From assembly GCA_015501595.1 (NCBI GenBank), contig JADNRX010000252.1, positions 16,933 through 80,932 on the forward strand: 64,000 bases of DNA. Reading direction: 5' to 3'. The notes under the pieces were generated by a model that ran no database searches, had not been told where the DNA came from, and saw only the letters and a program-made list of their open reading frames with translations. The position numbers and the translations under genes were made by a program. Below are positions 1-11,679 of the stretch, piece after piece (position 1 is the first letter of the stretch; every line of letters begins with the position of its first letter). The stretch comes from Hymenopellis radicata. Taxonomy: Eukaryota > Basidiomycota > Agaricomycetes > Agaricales > Physalacriaceae.

Positions 1-139
1 GTAGCTGGGGATCACAACTGGACCGGCATGCCTGGAGTCGTATGGGAACCTGGACCCACAAAAGCATTGCCACCGACGACACGATGCTTTACATGCCGGT
101 CGGATGTGGTAAAAATTACTTCGGACTGGGCCCACCTCC

Positions 140-3100
140 TTGCCATCACATCGACAGCCATCGTCGACAATGTCCACCTTGCCCAGCGCAGATGACATCC
201 CGGAAAACTCTGCTGATATTGTCGTCCACTCTCCAGAAGTCGCTCTCCAGCTGGCAAACTCAAGACACTCTCCCCCGAAATCAGGGCCCATACGGTCTGC
301 TGGCGAGGATAAGGCCAAGGAAAGTTCTCAGACATTCCGCCCAGGGCGCGCGAAGAAACGGAACCAAGGCGTCCAAGTTGATATTGCAGGTGAATCGGGA
401 GCGGACGATGATGATGCAGAAGAAGAAGATGCAGCCGAAGAAAGTGATGCGGCGCTAGACGACGAAAAGCAGCGCCAAGGTGTTGATAATGATCCACCTC
501 GCGCTCGCAAAGGTCGTCGTGCGCGTAAAAAGCTGTTCGGTCTACCCGTGGATCGCAATGCGAGAGGTTCGTGAATATGCTGTTGTACTCGATGCCTTTT
601 CATGAAAGTAATAGGGTATGACCCCATGGACTACGAGCAAAAGTATCCTCCAGATCCGATTTTCGAGGAGGCGCAGCCGAATGCCAGGGTTTGGAGGATG
701 TGTGTCGACGAGTTTCAGATATTCGATACGGATTTATCTGAGGATGCGCGCGACACAGTCGACGTGCTACTCGTATTTGTACGTAGTGTTCAGACATCAT
801 TATTGCTCTTCTAATGTCACCTAACAGGCCGGTCTGTTCTCCGCCGTTGTCACGGCCTTCCTCATCCAGGCGGCCGACAAACTCGAACCCGACTACGTCC
901 AACTCTCAAGCTCCGTTCTCTTTGAGATTTTGGTTGTCCAGCGCGCGCTCGCGAACGGATCAGCTGTTGATCTTGATCCAGTGATCTCGTCTCCCGACGC
1001 GCTGCAGTTCATGCCAACTCATTCGCAGTTGTGGATAAACGGCTTGTGGTACACGAGCTTATCACTGAGCTTGATCACTGCACTTGTCGCTGTGTTGGCG
1101 AAGCAATGGCTACACCAGTATATGGCTATGACATCCGGGACACCGTTAGATCGAAGTCTTCTTCGCCAGTACCGTTACGAAGGCCTGCAGGCATGGAGGG
1201 TCCCTCTAATCATCGGCCTGCTGCCAGTGCTCATGCACCTCTCGCTCGGGCTGTTCTTCCTCGGGCTCGTCGTCTATCTGCTGCAACTGTACGGACCGTT
1301 CGCATACGTCACTGGTGTATTCGCCCTCGTTACCTACACCGCTTACTTTGCTACCCACTTCTTCTCGGCCGTGCATCCGCAGTGTCCATACAAAACTCCC
1401 CTTTCCAACCTTCTATTCGTGGTGCTCCGTCCCCTTCTTCATGCAGATGAGCGTATGAATGGACCTGTAGAATTCCGTATAAAGGCACCAAGGTCCATTA
1501 GAGAGGCAGAAGCGTCGGCAGTGAAGACTCGTCAGCGCGATCTATATGCCGTTGATGTATTGAGTTGGGTTTTTGAAAACTCTGCCAATCCATCTGCTCG
1601 TAGTATCATCATCCAATCTCTTGGTGGATTTCCGTCGCATTACCGCTTCCCGCTTGGTCAGCGCTTTGGTTACGCGTACAAAGAGGTGGATCGTTTATAC
1701 AACCCTCTCGTTTCTATCATAGATTCTCCACCAGAAAATCCACACGATGCGAGGAATGCTTACCTGCAGTTGGAACGTCTGGCTCGCACGACAAAGTTTG
1801 TGATATATCCCGATATGTTCTCCTGGAGGTTGTTGCCGAAGTGTCCTCCAGTTCCCCTCGAGCTCGTTGCCGCCATTGCCGCGATTCCCTTTGAATCTAC
1901 TGAATCACGTATCAAATTGTCAGCCAAAGACATGTTTCTGCAATATGTCCCAGAAAATCCGGATCTTCGTTTGCATCCACAGACCTGGGTCGAAATTATT
2001 CGGCTTATACTTAAACGTACAGAACGGCCATCCGAGGATGACATACAAAATGCTTCGCCACTGGTGCTTCCTATCATTCAGCTCTGTGCAAGCTCTCCTT
2101 CCATTCTGGACATCTACACAACTGAGGAATTTCAGTTGTATATAGGTGATCGGAAACCGGTTCCATTCGAAGAAACTGCTGTTACATTCGAACGGATTTG
2201 TCAAGTTCCAGCCTTCCGAAAGATCGTTGAAGAGAGTCTGCATCGTGTATTCGGCTCATTCGATAAGCTCGACCCCCCGGTTTCGTGCCTGACTGGAAGT
2301 ATCCCGGGTTGCGCATGACACTGGCCATTGTGAAATATTTCATTCATGTTAAAACCTGTCATTCCGCAGATCCCCTCGTCGTTTCCGAGTTGGAGCGTTT
2401 GGTCAGCAAGATCTTCTCCGCTCTGCAGAAGAGACAATATCAACCGGATGACGAAAAGGATGGTTATTACATCTATGTAACTCTAAAACCTCTGTTCGAA
2501 AAGCTGTCAGTCCCAAATGATCCCGCTGACCTTGATTCTCCTCGCTCTCTCGCCTTGGGTGTGATCGCTGCATTCTGTCAGCAAATGTCCTTCCATCATA
2601 TTAACATATTTTTATTGAAGCTTTATAACTGGGAGGACTGGTTCTCAGCTCAACTAATAAAAAACCTCTTACAATTTCGGTTGGAAGATGTTGAGGATTG
2701 CTCTCTCATGTATCGCTATATATGGCCGGGTACCCAGCTTCTTGACCGGGCTCTGTTCACGGGAGTTCCTGTGGCTTATGACCTGTTCCCAGAGTGCGAT
2801 CTACTCACTATCCTCTTACCGTATCGCAACATTCCCGTTGTACGCCATGCTCTCTGTTCGTACATCCTGACCTCGTCGTACTGGATCCTGGGCGACGTAA
2901 ACAAAGACGATCAAATGAGTGGCCGGCTGCCTTACCCATTTCGGCCGGAATTCACCCCAGACATGTCGACTCAATGGAAATACCTTCTTAGTGGGCATAA
3001 CATTTTCCAAGTCTGTATCATTATGTTATCACTCCCAGAGACTTCGTCAAGCGCATTTCTTGGAGCGTTTGCATCGCCTCGGTCGAAAATTATCACATTT

Positions 3101-3328
3101 CTGGGTCGGTACTGGGCAAAACAGCATGACGGACTTGACCTAACATGGGAAGAATGCCGCATAATGTTACGGGAGGCGGCTACAGAGCAATTTGGGATTC
3201 ATCGATATCCTGTATATATTGCTCCCGGCCGCGCATTTGTTCTCCCCGATGACGCGAAGGTCACGGAGATGGTTGAATACCTTGTTTCCGGGATTACTTT
3301 GCTCGACAAACACCTCGCCAGTCTATAA
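140..3328 (+). pseudogene. DUF6535 membrane protein, left copy, frameshifted
   Basis: Assembled as exons 140-566, 609-778 and 828 to 3328, with introns 567-608 and 779-827 in matching phase. The N-terminus is acidic then basic (residues about 60-140) and looks disordered. The second exon holds the YDPMDYEQKYPP and DTVDVLLVF segments that lead into the membrane domain. The core resembles the basidiomycete DUF6535 domain: a hydrophobic AGLFSAVVTAFL stretch, then further membrane helices around 1050-1370, followed by a long soluble C-terminus. The function of the family is unknown. At about 2271-2278 this copy has six C where the inverted copy has seven, so the reading frame shifts near codon 460 of the last exon and resumes in another frame to 3328. 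A sequencing error in the C run is possible. The gene is convergent with the LRR-like gene, whose end lies 64 bases away. Confidence 0.75.
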
Positions 3329-3392
3329 AATCCTTAGGTTGATCGTCACTTCGTACTTCACATTGAACATTGTACCTAAGCCTGTATTCTAC

Positions 3393-5235
3393 CTAACGCA
3401 ATAGAAAATAGTAAGTAGATTCTGTAGAACTGTGCCGACGACGTAACTCCTGTTTCTCTGATGCTTTGGGAAGGAGCACCCTCAACAGAGCTTCCAGGCC
3501 TGAATCTGGCACATTGTCAATGGCGTCAAGACTTTTAAATGTGACGAGAGCGAGGGCATGGTCCGCAAGGATGTTGTCGATGTCCCACCAGAGCACGCAG
3601 TCTTTCGTGGCGAGTACTGCGTTATACTTGAAGCAAAGGTCAAGGTTCAGAGGTCGAGCGCGAAGATAAATCTGAGTCGATGTCAATATTCCTGGCAGCC
3701 AAGAGAGGAATGCGTTTATCGAGTCCGGCGATGAGAAGTCGAGGACAAGGGCGTCATGCAGCTCAACGCACAAAGAACGTAGTGAACGAGCTACAGCTTA
3801 TAGTAGATTAGTTAGTATCAGTCAAAGAAGGGCGAGATACTCACAGCTATCGGCTGGAAGTCCATGCAAACGTAGCAGTCTGGTCCCTTCTTCGAAGAGT
3901 ATAGGGAGCAGTTGTACCACGAGCGAGGCATACGTCTCCTCGACATGTAGATCGTCCAACATTATCATTGCGTCCAACGATAATAGTCCCCGAATGACTT
4001 CCATGACAGGCTTGGTGTCTCTGCTGTTCGAGCCTGCACCTTCAAGATAGATGTACAAGGTAGGGGTGTGGTCGAGGACCGAGAAGGAAAGACGTAGAGA
4101 CGGCGTGGTAGAGTAGACGTCCGAGTTTCTCCTCGACGGATGCCTAATGAACCTTTTGATTATGAGGCGACGCCACTGGCGTGGCACTGTGCACGGCGTA
4201 GGCAAGAAGCAGGGTCGTAACAACTGGGCATTGGAAATCTCCAAAGAGATATGAAGGAACGGTGTCTCCAGAAGTAGCATCACGAACATCGAGAAGCCAT
4301 CCAACGAAAGGAAGACGCCACTTCCCGTCTGGATTATAAGAGTCCACCCATTATGAATTCAGAACTTCTCGAGGAATGTAGAATAGACACCGCGCCATGT
4401 CCGTTCCAGAGAATAGCGTGATCCAGTAGAGGATGTCGATTCGATGTCACATAACAGTATATCGCGAGACCTCCATCGGGGAAGCAGATGGAAGGTAGTG
4501 CCGGGCCATGAACGGTTTGAATGTGTATCGATGAAGGGACCTGTGAGATGGACGATGACGAGAAGCCATCGTCGGGTAGCCTTCAGACCGGACTAAGTTA
4601 GACCGTGGCTGAACGTCAAGCCACAACGAACGCACCAGGAGGGGTTCCAATCTCTCGTTAGTAGCCGGGATGCTACGGATGTTCGTGGGGATAGTACTTC
4701 ACGGCTTGTGTCGAATTTTGACGACTGTTGGCGACAGGTGCGATCAACACGAGGATTTCTGACAGTAATGCAGTGGTGTGCATTGGCGGAAAGCCAAAGA
4801 CGGAAGAGACTGGGAGAGTGGAGCGAGCGTGATAGCGCGAAGAAAGTGATGTACAATTTAACCTTTTACATAGATGTGAAGGCAGTCTAAAGTAGTTAGC
4901 GAAGAGTTCGTGTTGTAGAGGAATGACGCACTGCTGTAGACCTGGTGCACAATAATGAAATGGAAACATGACCAACGGTGACGAATGTGGAGGGGACGAT
5001 CCTAATTTGTTGACGTGGAAGAACAGAAATGATCTGCAGAAGATGTCGAAGGACGGAAATGGTGTGCGCCCAGAGTCTCCGAGAATAAGAGGCGGCACGC
5101 AGATGGTCGAAAAATGGAAGCGCGATATGTAAGCCACGAACACCGCCTCGCACGTATCATGATCGGATATTTGTGTTTGCCTTTGGATAAGATGGACAGC
5201 ATGAGCAAGATCTGAATGGAAATGGAGCTGGGCAC
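3393..5235 (-). pseudogene. LRR-like hypothetical protein, left copy, with premature stop
   Basis: Two exons read clearly on the minus strand: one ending about 3846 and a second ending at 3393, joined by an intron with a GTGAGT donor. The leucine-rich sequence (FLSLDGFSMFVML, then many short Leu-rich segments) resembles the C-terminal half of basidiomycete F-box/LRR hypothetical proteins, but I cannot confirm an F-box. A TGA at 4361-4359 interrupts the frame exactly where the inverted copy at about 14578 has GGA, so the left copy is truncated. The 5' region (4650-5235) is conserved between arms, but no single reading frame stands out. The product would be an unknown protein-interaction scaffold. 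Confidence 0.55.
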
Positions 5236-5628
5236 AGAAAGTTATTTGAGAGGGGAGTGGCGGCGCGCGCGTCTACACGCAGGTCTCCGATTGATACGTA
5301 GAACTGACACCTGTTACGTCGGTGTAACATTCCTTTAACGGAAATAGAGAGAAAACAGCAGCTGGAGTCGTGAAGGACAAGGGAATAACAGCACGAGAGC
5401 GACGCGGCGCCGAGTTCGATCGTTGAATCTGCGCAGGCCCTTCACCCGTCCTTCCATCACCCCATCACGTCGCGTCTCGACTCACTTTCCTGTTGAGCTG
5501 ATTTCTCACCCACGAAAACCTGTCTCGCCCACGGTGCCTTCGACGTATTATGGCTACAACCTCCGCGCAAGCCGACACCGGGATGGACGTTGAGCACGGC
5601 GGCCCAGATATCGAGGAAGGGGATCCGA

Positions 5629-6829
5629 ATGCTGGAATTATCTGAAGATGAATATGAACCTGATCCCAAACGTGTGTTGCCTTTTCTTCTTTGCATTCTC
5701 TGCTCACTTTACTGCCCCCAACATTGTACTTCCAGCAAAGAGGACGGCCGAACAACTCAACCACCCGCTAAATGGCCACAAGGTCGCCCTCCAAAGAATC
5801 CTAGTGCAGCGGTCGAGAACGCTAACGAACCGCCTGTGCCAAAACGCGGCCGTGGTCGCCCACCCAAGGAACGTAACGAGAGCCGAACACAATCTGACGG
5901 AGAGCCATCTGAGCATACTCCCAACGATGCGGTACCGCGAAAGAGAGGTCGACCCCGCAAAATCTATACATTTGGACAACGGTCTTCTGGGGTACGTTCA
6001 TGATGATTGTTTTACCGTTCAGAAACGCTTTCTGAATAGCCTTTCAGAGTTCAAGCCGTACGAATCTATTTCCTGTTGGCCCCGACCGGAGACCTGCTCC
6101 CATATTCGCTAGACCGAATCGGCCTTCATCCCCGCTAGGTGCCAGCATCAGTAGTGCATCTACGCCAGCTACTCGCTCGCATTCTCCTCCTTTGCGGAAC
6201 AGTCCTTCCTGCAATACAGGAGGTGCAACTTCCGCACACCCAACTTCTCAAGCCAGGGTTGAACGCGAAACATCATCATTCCCCCCTCCAATCTCTCACC
6301 ATCTCAGAGTCCCTTACAGCCCTTCGTCGACGCCGAAAACGCGTCTTCGTCGTGAGTGAACTTGATTCGACACCTTCATCTCGGTTGTTCAGCCTCTGCG
6401 TGTGCGGCACCGTCGTCCAGACGCCTATTCCAGAACCATCTTGTACGCGCTTTTCTGCTTTTGATTGAGACGCCTCGTCAACCATTCGTAGTTGCCCCAG
6501 GCGAAGTCATTATAAAGTCTAGCAACACATCCAACCCAGAGCGAGACAGCGAATGGTGCGTTGAACTTCAAATTGCGTCCCCGGTCCGTCGTTGCCTAGT
6601 CCCGCCCCCGCCAACACGCCTCAACACGATCTCTAAACGCCCTCGACATTCACTCGTTCCTCCTCCTATAGCTCCACTGTCATCCAACTATTCCTTGCAC
6701 GTCTTGATTCGTATTCTCCGCATTTTGTCCACGTCTCTTTCTTCCCGCCGTCGTATACCACACTTCGCTACCGCAGTTCCCTGGAATCAAATCCTTTTGT
6801 TGTACTCCATTGGCTATGAGCACCATTGA
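5629..6829 (+). CDS. AT-hook protein, apparently intact
   Basis: Four exons join in phase: 5629-5671, 5741-5991, 6048-6351 and 6393-6829, giving 344 residues. Three AT-hook motifs are visible in exon 2 around residues 30-95: PQGRPPK, RGRGRPPK and RKRGRPRK. The rest is Ser/Pro/Arg-rich and likely disordered (exon 3), followed by a Leu/Ile-rich segment (about residues 300-340). AT-hooks bind the minor groove of AT-rich DNA, so a nuclear DNA-binding role is likely. The precise function is unknown. An alternative upstream ATG at about 5550 opens a 31-codon frame that stops just before the chosen exon structure, so an extra 5' exon is possible. The last two exons are repeated at 21060-21660 and, reversed, at about 10790-11640, both without the AT-hooks. 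Confidence 0.6.
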
Positions 6830-6839
6830 CCCTCGAAGT

Positions 6840-7360
6840 AAGTACTGCTGCAGCCACTGCATATCGCTCGCTTCTGTGTGATTTCGTCTGTGAAATCGTG
6901 ATGGAACTGTCAGAGTGGCTGCCAGCGAGTCATTCAACGGTGATACTAATACAGCTGTCTTCTCGCACGGAGTAAGAACGCGAAGAGCGGTGGCGTTGGC
7001 GACAAGTCTTGGCGGATGCCTACGTCCCAAAAGAAAAACTTTGACCGATGTGTCGTTTCGGGGCTAGGGGAAGTGTCCCCTAGCCCTTCTTCGGGTGACC
7101 TTCCGGTAGCATGCCTTGCTCAATCCTCTCCCGTTGGACACAAAGTCCTCAGACCGAACACCGCCCGGTAGGCCAACTCCGTCGATGCTGATTCTACTTG
7201 TCAAAGACATTCGCGAAATGATCCGGTCATGCGCCTTCTTGGTCACCCTACTATATGATAACCAAGGAAGCGAGGGGCTTTAACAGTTTAGGGTTTCCTC
7301 TTGTTGAAGGTGTAGTGGCTATACATGACTTGGTTACTTCCGATCTGAAGATAGGTGAGA
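6840..7360. repeat. 3' flank of AT-hook gene with a ~180-bp dispersed repeat copy
   Basis: The 3' flank of the AT-hook gene is shared with 21660-22080 (same strand) and 10800-11310 (reversed). Inside it, 7075-7250 is one copy of a repeat found also at 10800-11000 (reverse), 21895-22075 (forward), 25855-26050 (reverse) and 28585-28725 (forward). Landmarks are the GGGCTAGGGG / CCCCTAGCCC palindrome and the segments GACCTTCCGGTAGCATGCC and TCATGCGCCTTCTTGGTCA. No protein-coding sense is evident. Confidence 0.7.
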
Positions 7361-7977
7361 AACATGAAGTGTGGCGCATTGGTTATTGACATGTATATGA
7401 GACTTATGTATATGAGGCGGCGCTGTCATTTCGTCATTAGTGCGGATGCATCGGTCTAAAGCATCGATGGAAGGAGAAGTGGTCGATGATCTACGTAATC
7501 GTCGCAAATTGCGCTTGAACGAAACGAGGCGAGGTCGTGACTGTCATTGTTAGCCGTACTAGATTCAGACTTGGTGAAGCATCTATCGCAGTACTTCTGC
7601 TACTACTCTGACTGAGATCAAGAGCGACACGGAGACTCGCAGGACTTGAAGTGATATAGTGGATAGAATCGAGGCATTACAGAATAGTATGGCAACAGCG
7701 TGATACGGCCCAAATTGGCTTCTGCTAGACTGTATAGATTGAGACTCGAACTGAAGTGAGGAAATCGAAGACATACGATGTGGCTAGGTTGTACATGCGG
7801 TCGTATGATAGGTGGCCTTGTCGAGTTCTAGACGGACGATGGTTAGCAACGCATGACATAGATAACAACACAAGGATCGTGGATGTCTTGCCCTTATTTA
7901 ATACTAAAAAGCGAGCTTAGGCTCGTCTTCGCTTTGACCGTAGGCGGAGCTAAATGAGGCAAATGAGACGAGAGGAC

Positions 7978-8542
7978 TCAGCGAAAGAGCTTCAACGTAC
8001 TGTTCTCGTCGTTAATAGCGGTCACAGAGGTCCTTGCGGCGGTCTTATCTAGTGTCTTGAATTTGGCGATGTCGACAGTAAACCTGTCACGCCCGATATT
8101 ATCCTCGAGGAGAACGCCTCGAATGTGCGCGGGGTTACTCGGTGGTCGAGCTAGTAAATGCCCAAATGATCACAGGAAGACGAAGGAAAGCGTGGAACGT
8201 ACTGGCAGGATCAACAAAACTTGGCGAGGGCCTGTATAGCGGGATTAGTACGAATGCGCGCCGCGCTGGGAAGCCAGCTCACGATGGTATTGAAACCGGG
8301 ACGTCCAGGACGTAGCGAGGTTCTAGCGGGATTGCTCGCTTCATACAATCAGGATAGGCGAGATGAAGCTTACTCGGCCGCATTCCCCGCTCAGCGTTGC
8401 AGATACGCTTCTTGCATTGATAGTTATTGTTCTGGCCTTCCTCGAGATCGGTTCTTGTAATAACAGCCGCGTCGCGCGTCCAGTCCATGGTGTCTTCGCC
8501 GAGATCATGCCACTCGTCCGAGTAAGGACGTTTGGGAGCCAT
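7978..8542 (-). CDS. Gene X, copy B: small basic protein of unknown family
   Basis: Three exons read on the minus strand: 8542-8283, then a 29-base exon, then a last exon ending at 7978. They give about 153 residues beginning MAPKRPYS. Near residue 45 there is a basic patch (KKRICNAERG). The C-terminal half holds the best conserved segment, GVLLEDNIGRDRF, also present in copies B' (24249-24814) and C (26592-27152). I recognise no domain. The reading frame is open, so this copy may be functional even though its partner gene Y in the same arm is frameshifted. It is transcribed divergently from gene Y across 8543-8870. Confidence 0.6.
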
Positions 8543-8870
8543 GGCAATCGTAGTAGGAATAGAGGTAGATGAAAGTCGGAAGCAAGTCGCGTTCGTGATC
8601 GGCGGCAGACATAAATAGTCTACGCTTACTGGTCCAGCCAGAGAAAAGGCGGGAGGCAGAAAGTTGTGCAGGGTCGCACCGCTATTACGAAATTGGCTCT
8701 CTGCTTCTCACCACCATGACATTCTTCATTTCGACGCGTAGAATTCGTGTTACGCGCGCCACGACAACAGGAATCGCGCCTATTGTAGCTTGTATTTGTT
8801 TGGCATGACTGTGGCGCATTGACATAAATTCCGCCTCCAACAGATCGCCCTTCCTCTATCTCTTCCCACC
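8543..8870. promoter_or_regulatory. Shared divergent promoter region of genes X and Y, copy B
   Basis: These 328 bases separate the two opposed start codons and are preserved in the B' copy (23922-24248). No open frame is shared between copies. This is where regulatory sites for both genes must lie; I see no strong canonical TATA box. A segment TGTGGCGCATTGACATAAAT lies close to the gene Y start. Confidence 0.5.
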
Positions 8871-10680
8871 ATGTCCACTAGCCCTGCCTCAGCTGAGTTC
8901 AAAGTGCTCACCGCTCGCATCAGAGAAATCGAAACCGCACTAGACCAAGTCTTCGACCAGCTCGACCAAGCAGCTATAGCTCCGTCCACAACTACCCTCA
9001 AGGATCTCCTTGCCCGCCGAAGGGAACTTGCCGACCAACTAGCCGATGTCAATATACAACTCACGACCTCTTGAGAGAGCAGATCCACAAGGACCGCGCA
9101 GAAATCACCAAGAATCTCGCCGAGACCCGAGCGATTAACGCGCAAACCCGAAAGGACCTGGAAGACTTCTACAAGGGCGTCCTGCGCTGTACGCCTTTCC
9201 CATATCGTCTCACCATGCGTGTCTAATGGTTCTACAGCCTCTGCAAACTATGCCAACCCGACTGTAAGAGCCGACTCGTACAGCAACTCCGAGTCGCCTT
9301 TACTCATTCCTCTTCCCTAGCCCATTATCACCGTTCCCGTCGACGCGGTACGCCTAATACATCCATCACCTTCATCGCGCTGAATAGCCCTAGGTTGACG
9401 ACAATGTTCTCTCTGCTCAAGACGAAGGACTCGTTACCTCTCCCGTGAGTAACGCCTTTCCAATAAACTATTCGACCTCGTTTAATCAACTGCTATAGGC
9501 TGGTGGCGTTGTCGAGACGGTAGGCGACATCCAATTTTCGACTTGATTGTCCTCATGCCATTCACGATTCCAGGACTCTGAACTTGCCGTTACCAGTCCT
9601 AGGTCGAAGAGGGTGCGTGTCTCACAGATGCTCCGGTGTAAAATTTCAGGCCTCACTGTTCTACAGAAGGGCATGTGTCTTGAAGATATGTTGACGCAGG
9701 ATACCGCTGCATATGACTCTGCCTCCTCCACGCCTACCCTCATCAGCAAATCCTCAGTCAATCTTCGGCTCCCGTTGGCGACCATCCCTAATATCGACGC
9801 GCTTTCTCCGACCAGCAAGAGGAAACACAATGTCGATGTCGCAGAAGCTTGTCTGTCCGGTAAGCAAGGTGGGGAGGCGTCGCCCCAAATAGGAACCCAA
9901 GCCAAACGACTCAAACCGCGGGACCATCTCGTGCGAAGTCGCTTAAGATGGTTTGTTTTCCCCAATACCGCATTATATTACTATCAATGATCTATTTTAC
10001 AACATAGGCAGGTTATCAAGCATCTACGCCTCGCATACATCAGGTGCAGCGCCCACCTGCACGAGTTGGCAGGGACGGGAGACCGCTGGCCCCAGCGAAT
10101 GTCGGTGTATGTCGCCTCTGGCGTCTATGTGCAATGACTGAATGGCATCGTATAGACAAACTCCGAGAAATCGTCCGCCTCGACATCATAGGTATGATTC
10201 GGTGTGGATGACGATGAACTGTATCTCAACTGTATAGCTTTCCACGACTTTGAAATCATCCTCAAGACCTGCGGAAGCCGGTAGATGATGTATGAGTTGG
10301 CTTCCGGTACTCATTCAGCATTTCAAGTGTTAAAGCAGGTCGGCGAAGGCTTGAGTATCGTTGTGGCCGACCTCACCGCCTACTATTCTATCCTATATTT
10401 GTATTGTCCGCCTATCAATGGAGCCCACAGTGCTACGTACCTTCTCTTATCCATAATGTCACACGTCATGGACAGCTATTCAAGCATCTCGATTTTAGTG
10501 AGTCAACGTTTCAAGGCTTGTTTAAACCCCTCTTTGCACGTTCGAATTCAAGCGGTGGGGTCATACCGCACTCACGAATCTTCTCATTGGAATGCAGATA
10601 CCCTCAGGCCTCAGGCCTCAGTACTCAGTCGCTGCCTCGCAAGGCCAGATAAACCTCCGACACTGTGCCCAACACTGTGA
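8871..10680 (+). pseudogene. Gene Y, copy B: coiled-coil protein, frameshifted
   Basis: This is the homologue of the intact gene at 22311-23921. The first 67 residues match (MSTSPASAEFKVLTARI onwards), including heptad-like Leu/Ile spacing typical of a coiled coil. One base is missing at about 9068: this copy has ACGACCTCTTGAG where the other has ACGACTCTCTTGAG. The frame then reaches TGA at once. Downstream exons remain recognisable, including the SPRSKR segment and the segment ending SPTSKRK, but the later exons contain further indels, for example around 10040-10100. It is probably a pseudogene, or at most makes a short N-terminal peptide. Confidence 0.65.
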
Positions 10681-11660
10681 AGATCCTTTTACAGGGACCA
10701 TCGACAGGAGTCTTCACACTGCTAATACTCCATAATACAGAAAGGCTAACAAGACTCCTTTACGTGTATAGGAATATATAAGAGAGCCCTTGGTGCATGG
10801 CCAAGGAGGATCTTAGGGTGACCAAGAAGGTGCATGACCGGATCACACCGTAAATGTCATTGACAAGTAGAACCAGCACCGGCGGAGAGTAGCCTACCCG
10901 TGTCGTGTTCGGTCTGAGGACTTCGTGTCCAAAGCGAGAGGCTTGAGCAAGGGCATGCTACCGGAAGGTCACCCGAAGAAGGGCTAGGGGACCGCCTACA
11001 TTCCCTAGCCCCGAAACGACACAGCGGTTAAGTTTTTCCTGTGATACTCGGGGACTGCTTTGCGATAGTATCCACCATGACTTGTTGCCGACACCACCGC
11101 TCTTTGCGTTCATACTCCGTGTGACTGGTCGCGAAGACAGTTATCTTGAACCGGCCTTGTTTAGGATACACGGCTTGAATGACTCGGCGGAACAACTGAG
11201 CAGTTACTTCGCACTGCTGGCGGCCTTCCAAGTTTCACGATTATACAGATGGAAATCACACAGGAGCGCGCGATATCGTGCAGTAGCCGCAGCAGTACTT
11301 ACTTCGAGAGTCAATGCTTTTGTGCGCTCATAGCCAATCGAGTACAACAAAAGGATTTGGTTCTAGAGAGGTGTCGACTCAAGTTCACTCACGCCGAAGA
11401 GGCTTTCTCGATACAAATCTAATTTGCCCATCAAGATCGACAGCGCTGGCAGACAACGATATGCTGCCCGTGTCCTTTGCGCTGTCCTTAGAGGTGCTTC
11501 GGACCGTTCCGCCCTTCTACATGCCTGACGCTGATCCCGCAGCTTTCCACGCCCAAGGCCGACGCGACGAACACGGCGCAATGATTCCGACCTGAAATTC
11601 GACTTCGCTATCAAACACCGTCCTACTTTCTGTTTCCCGAGTCGGTCTATCCACATCGTA
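10681..11660 (-). repeat. Reversed partial copy of AT-hook gene 3' half and its flank
   Basis: Read on the minus strand, 11400-10790 matches 6780-7250 and 21590-22080, including the dispersed repeat at 10800-11000. The segment corresponding to the last exon of the AT-hook gene starts near 11360. Sequence upstream of it (11400-11660) does not continue the match, so the copy is truncated and carries no AT-hook. No intact reading frame. Confidence 0.65.
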
Positions 11661-11679
11661 TGTCCTCAGTTCAAGGTAA

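Larger units (their letters stand above)
1..5424. repeat. Inverted duplication arm A (left copy)
   Basis: This stretch is matched in reverse complement by 13442-18950. The match can be followed through the DUF6535 gene, the convergent LRR-like gene and their 5' flanks. At the right edge the two copies agree up to about 5424 and then diverge abruptly. The left copy is already inside the repeat at base 1, so the arm extends beyond the window. Identity is high (roughly 90% or more by eye) with scattered indels. The coding consequences differ between copies: the LRR-like gene carries a stop codon here but not in the other arm. Confidence 0.9.
7361..11400. repeat. Inverted duplication arm B (left copy)
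   Basis: This arm is matched in reverse complement by about 21590-25290. The match covers gene X, the shared promoter, gene Y and the downstream repeat. Between 7361 and 7977 only non-coding matching sequence is visible: it lies 3' of gene X and includes a short Ser/Gln-rich frame on the minus strand (7583-7774) that is interrupted in the other copy, so I do not call it a gene. Confidence 0.8.

Noticed and set aside
7583..7774. Short minus-strand Ser/Gln-rich frame downstream of gene X
   Set aside because: The B' counterpart (from 24996) is interrupted after about 37 codons, so coding is not conserved.
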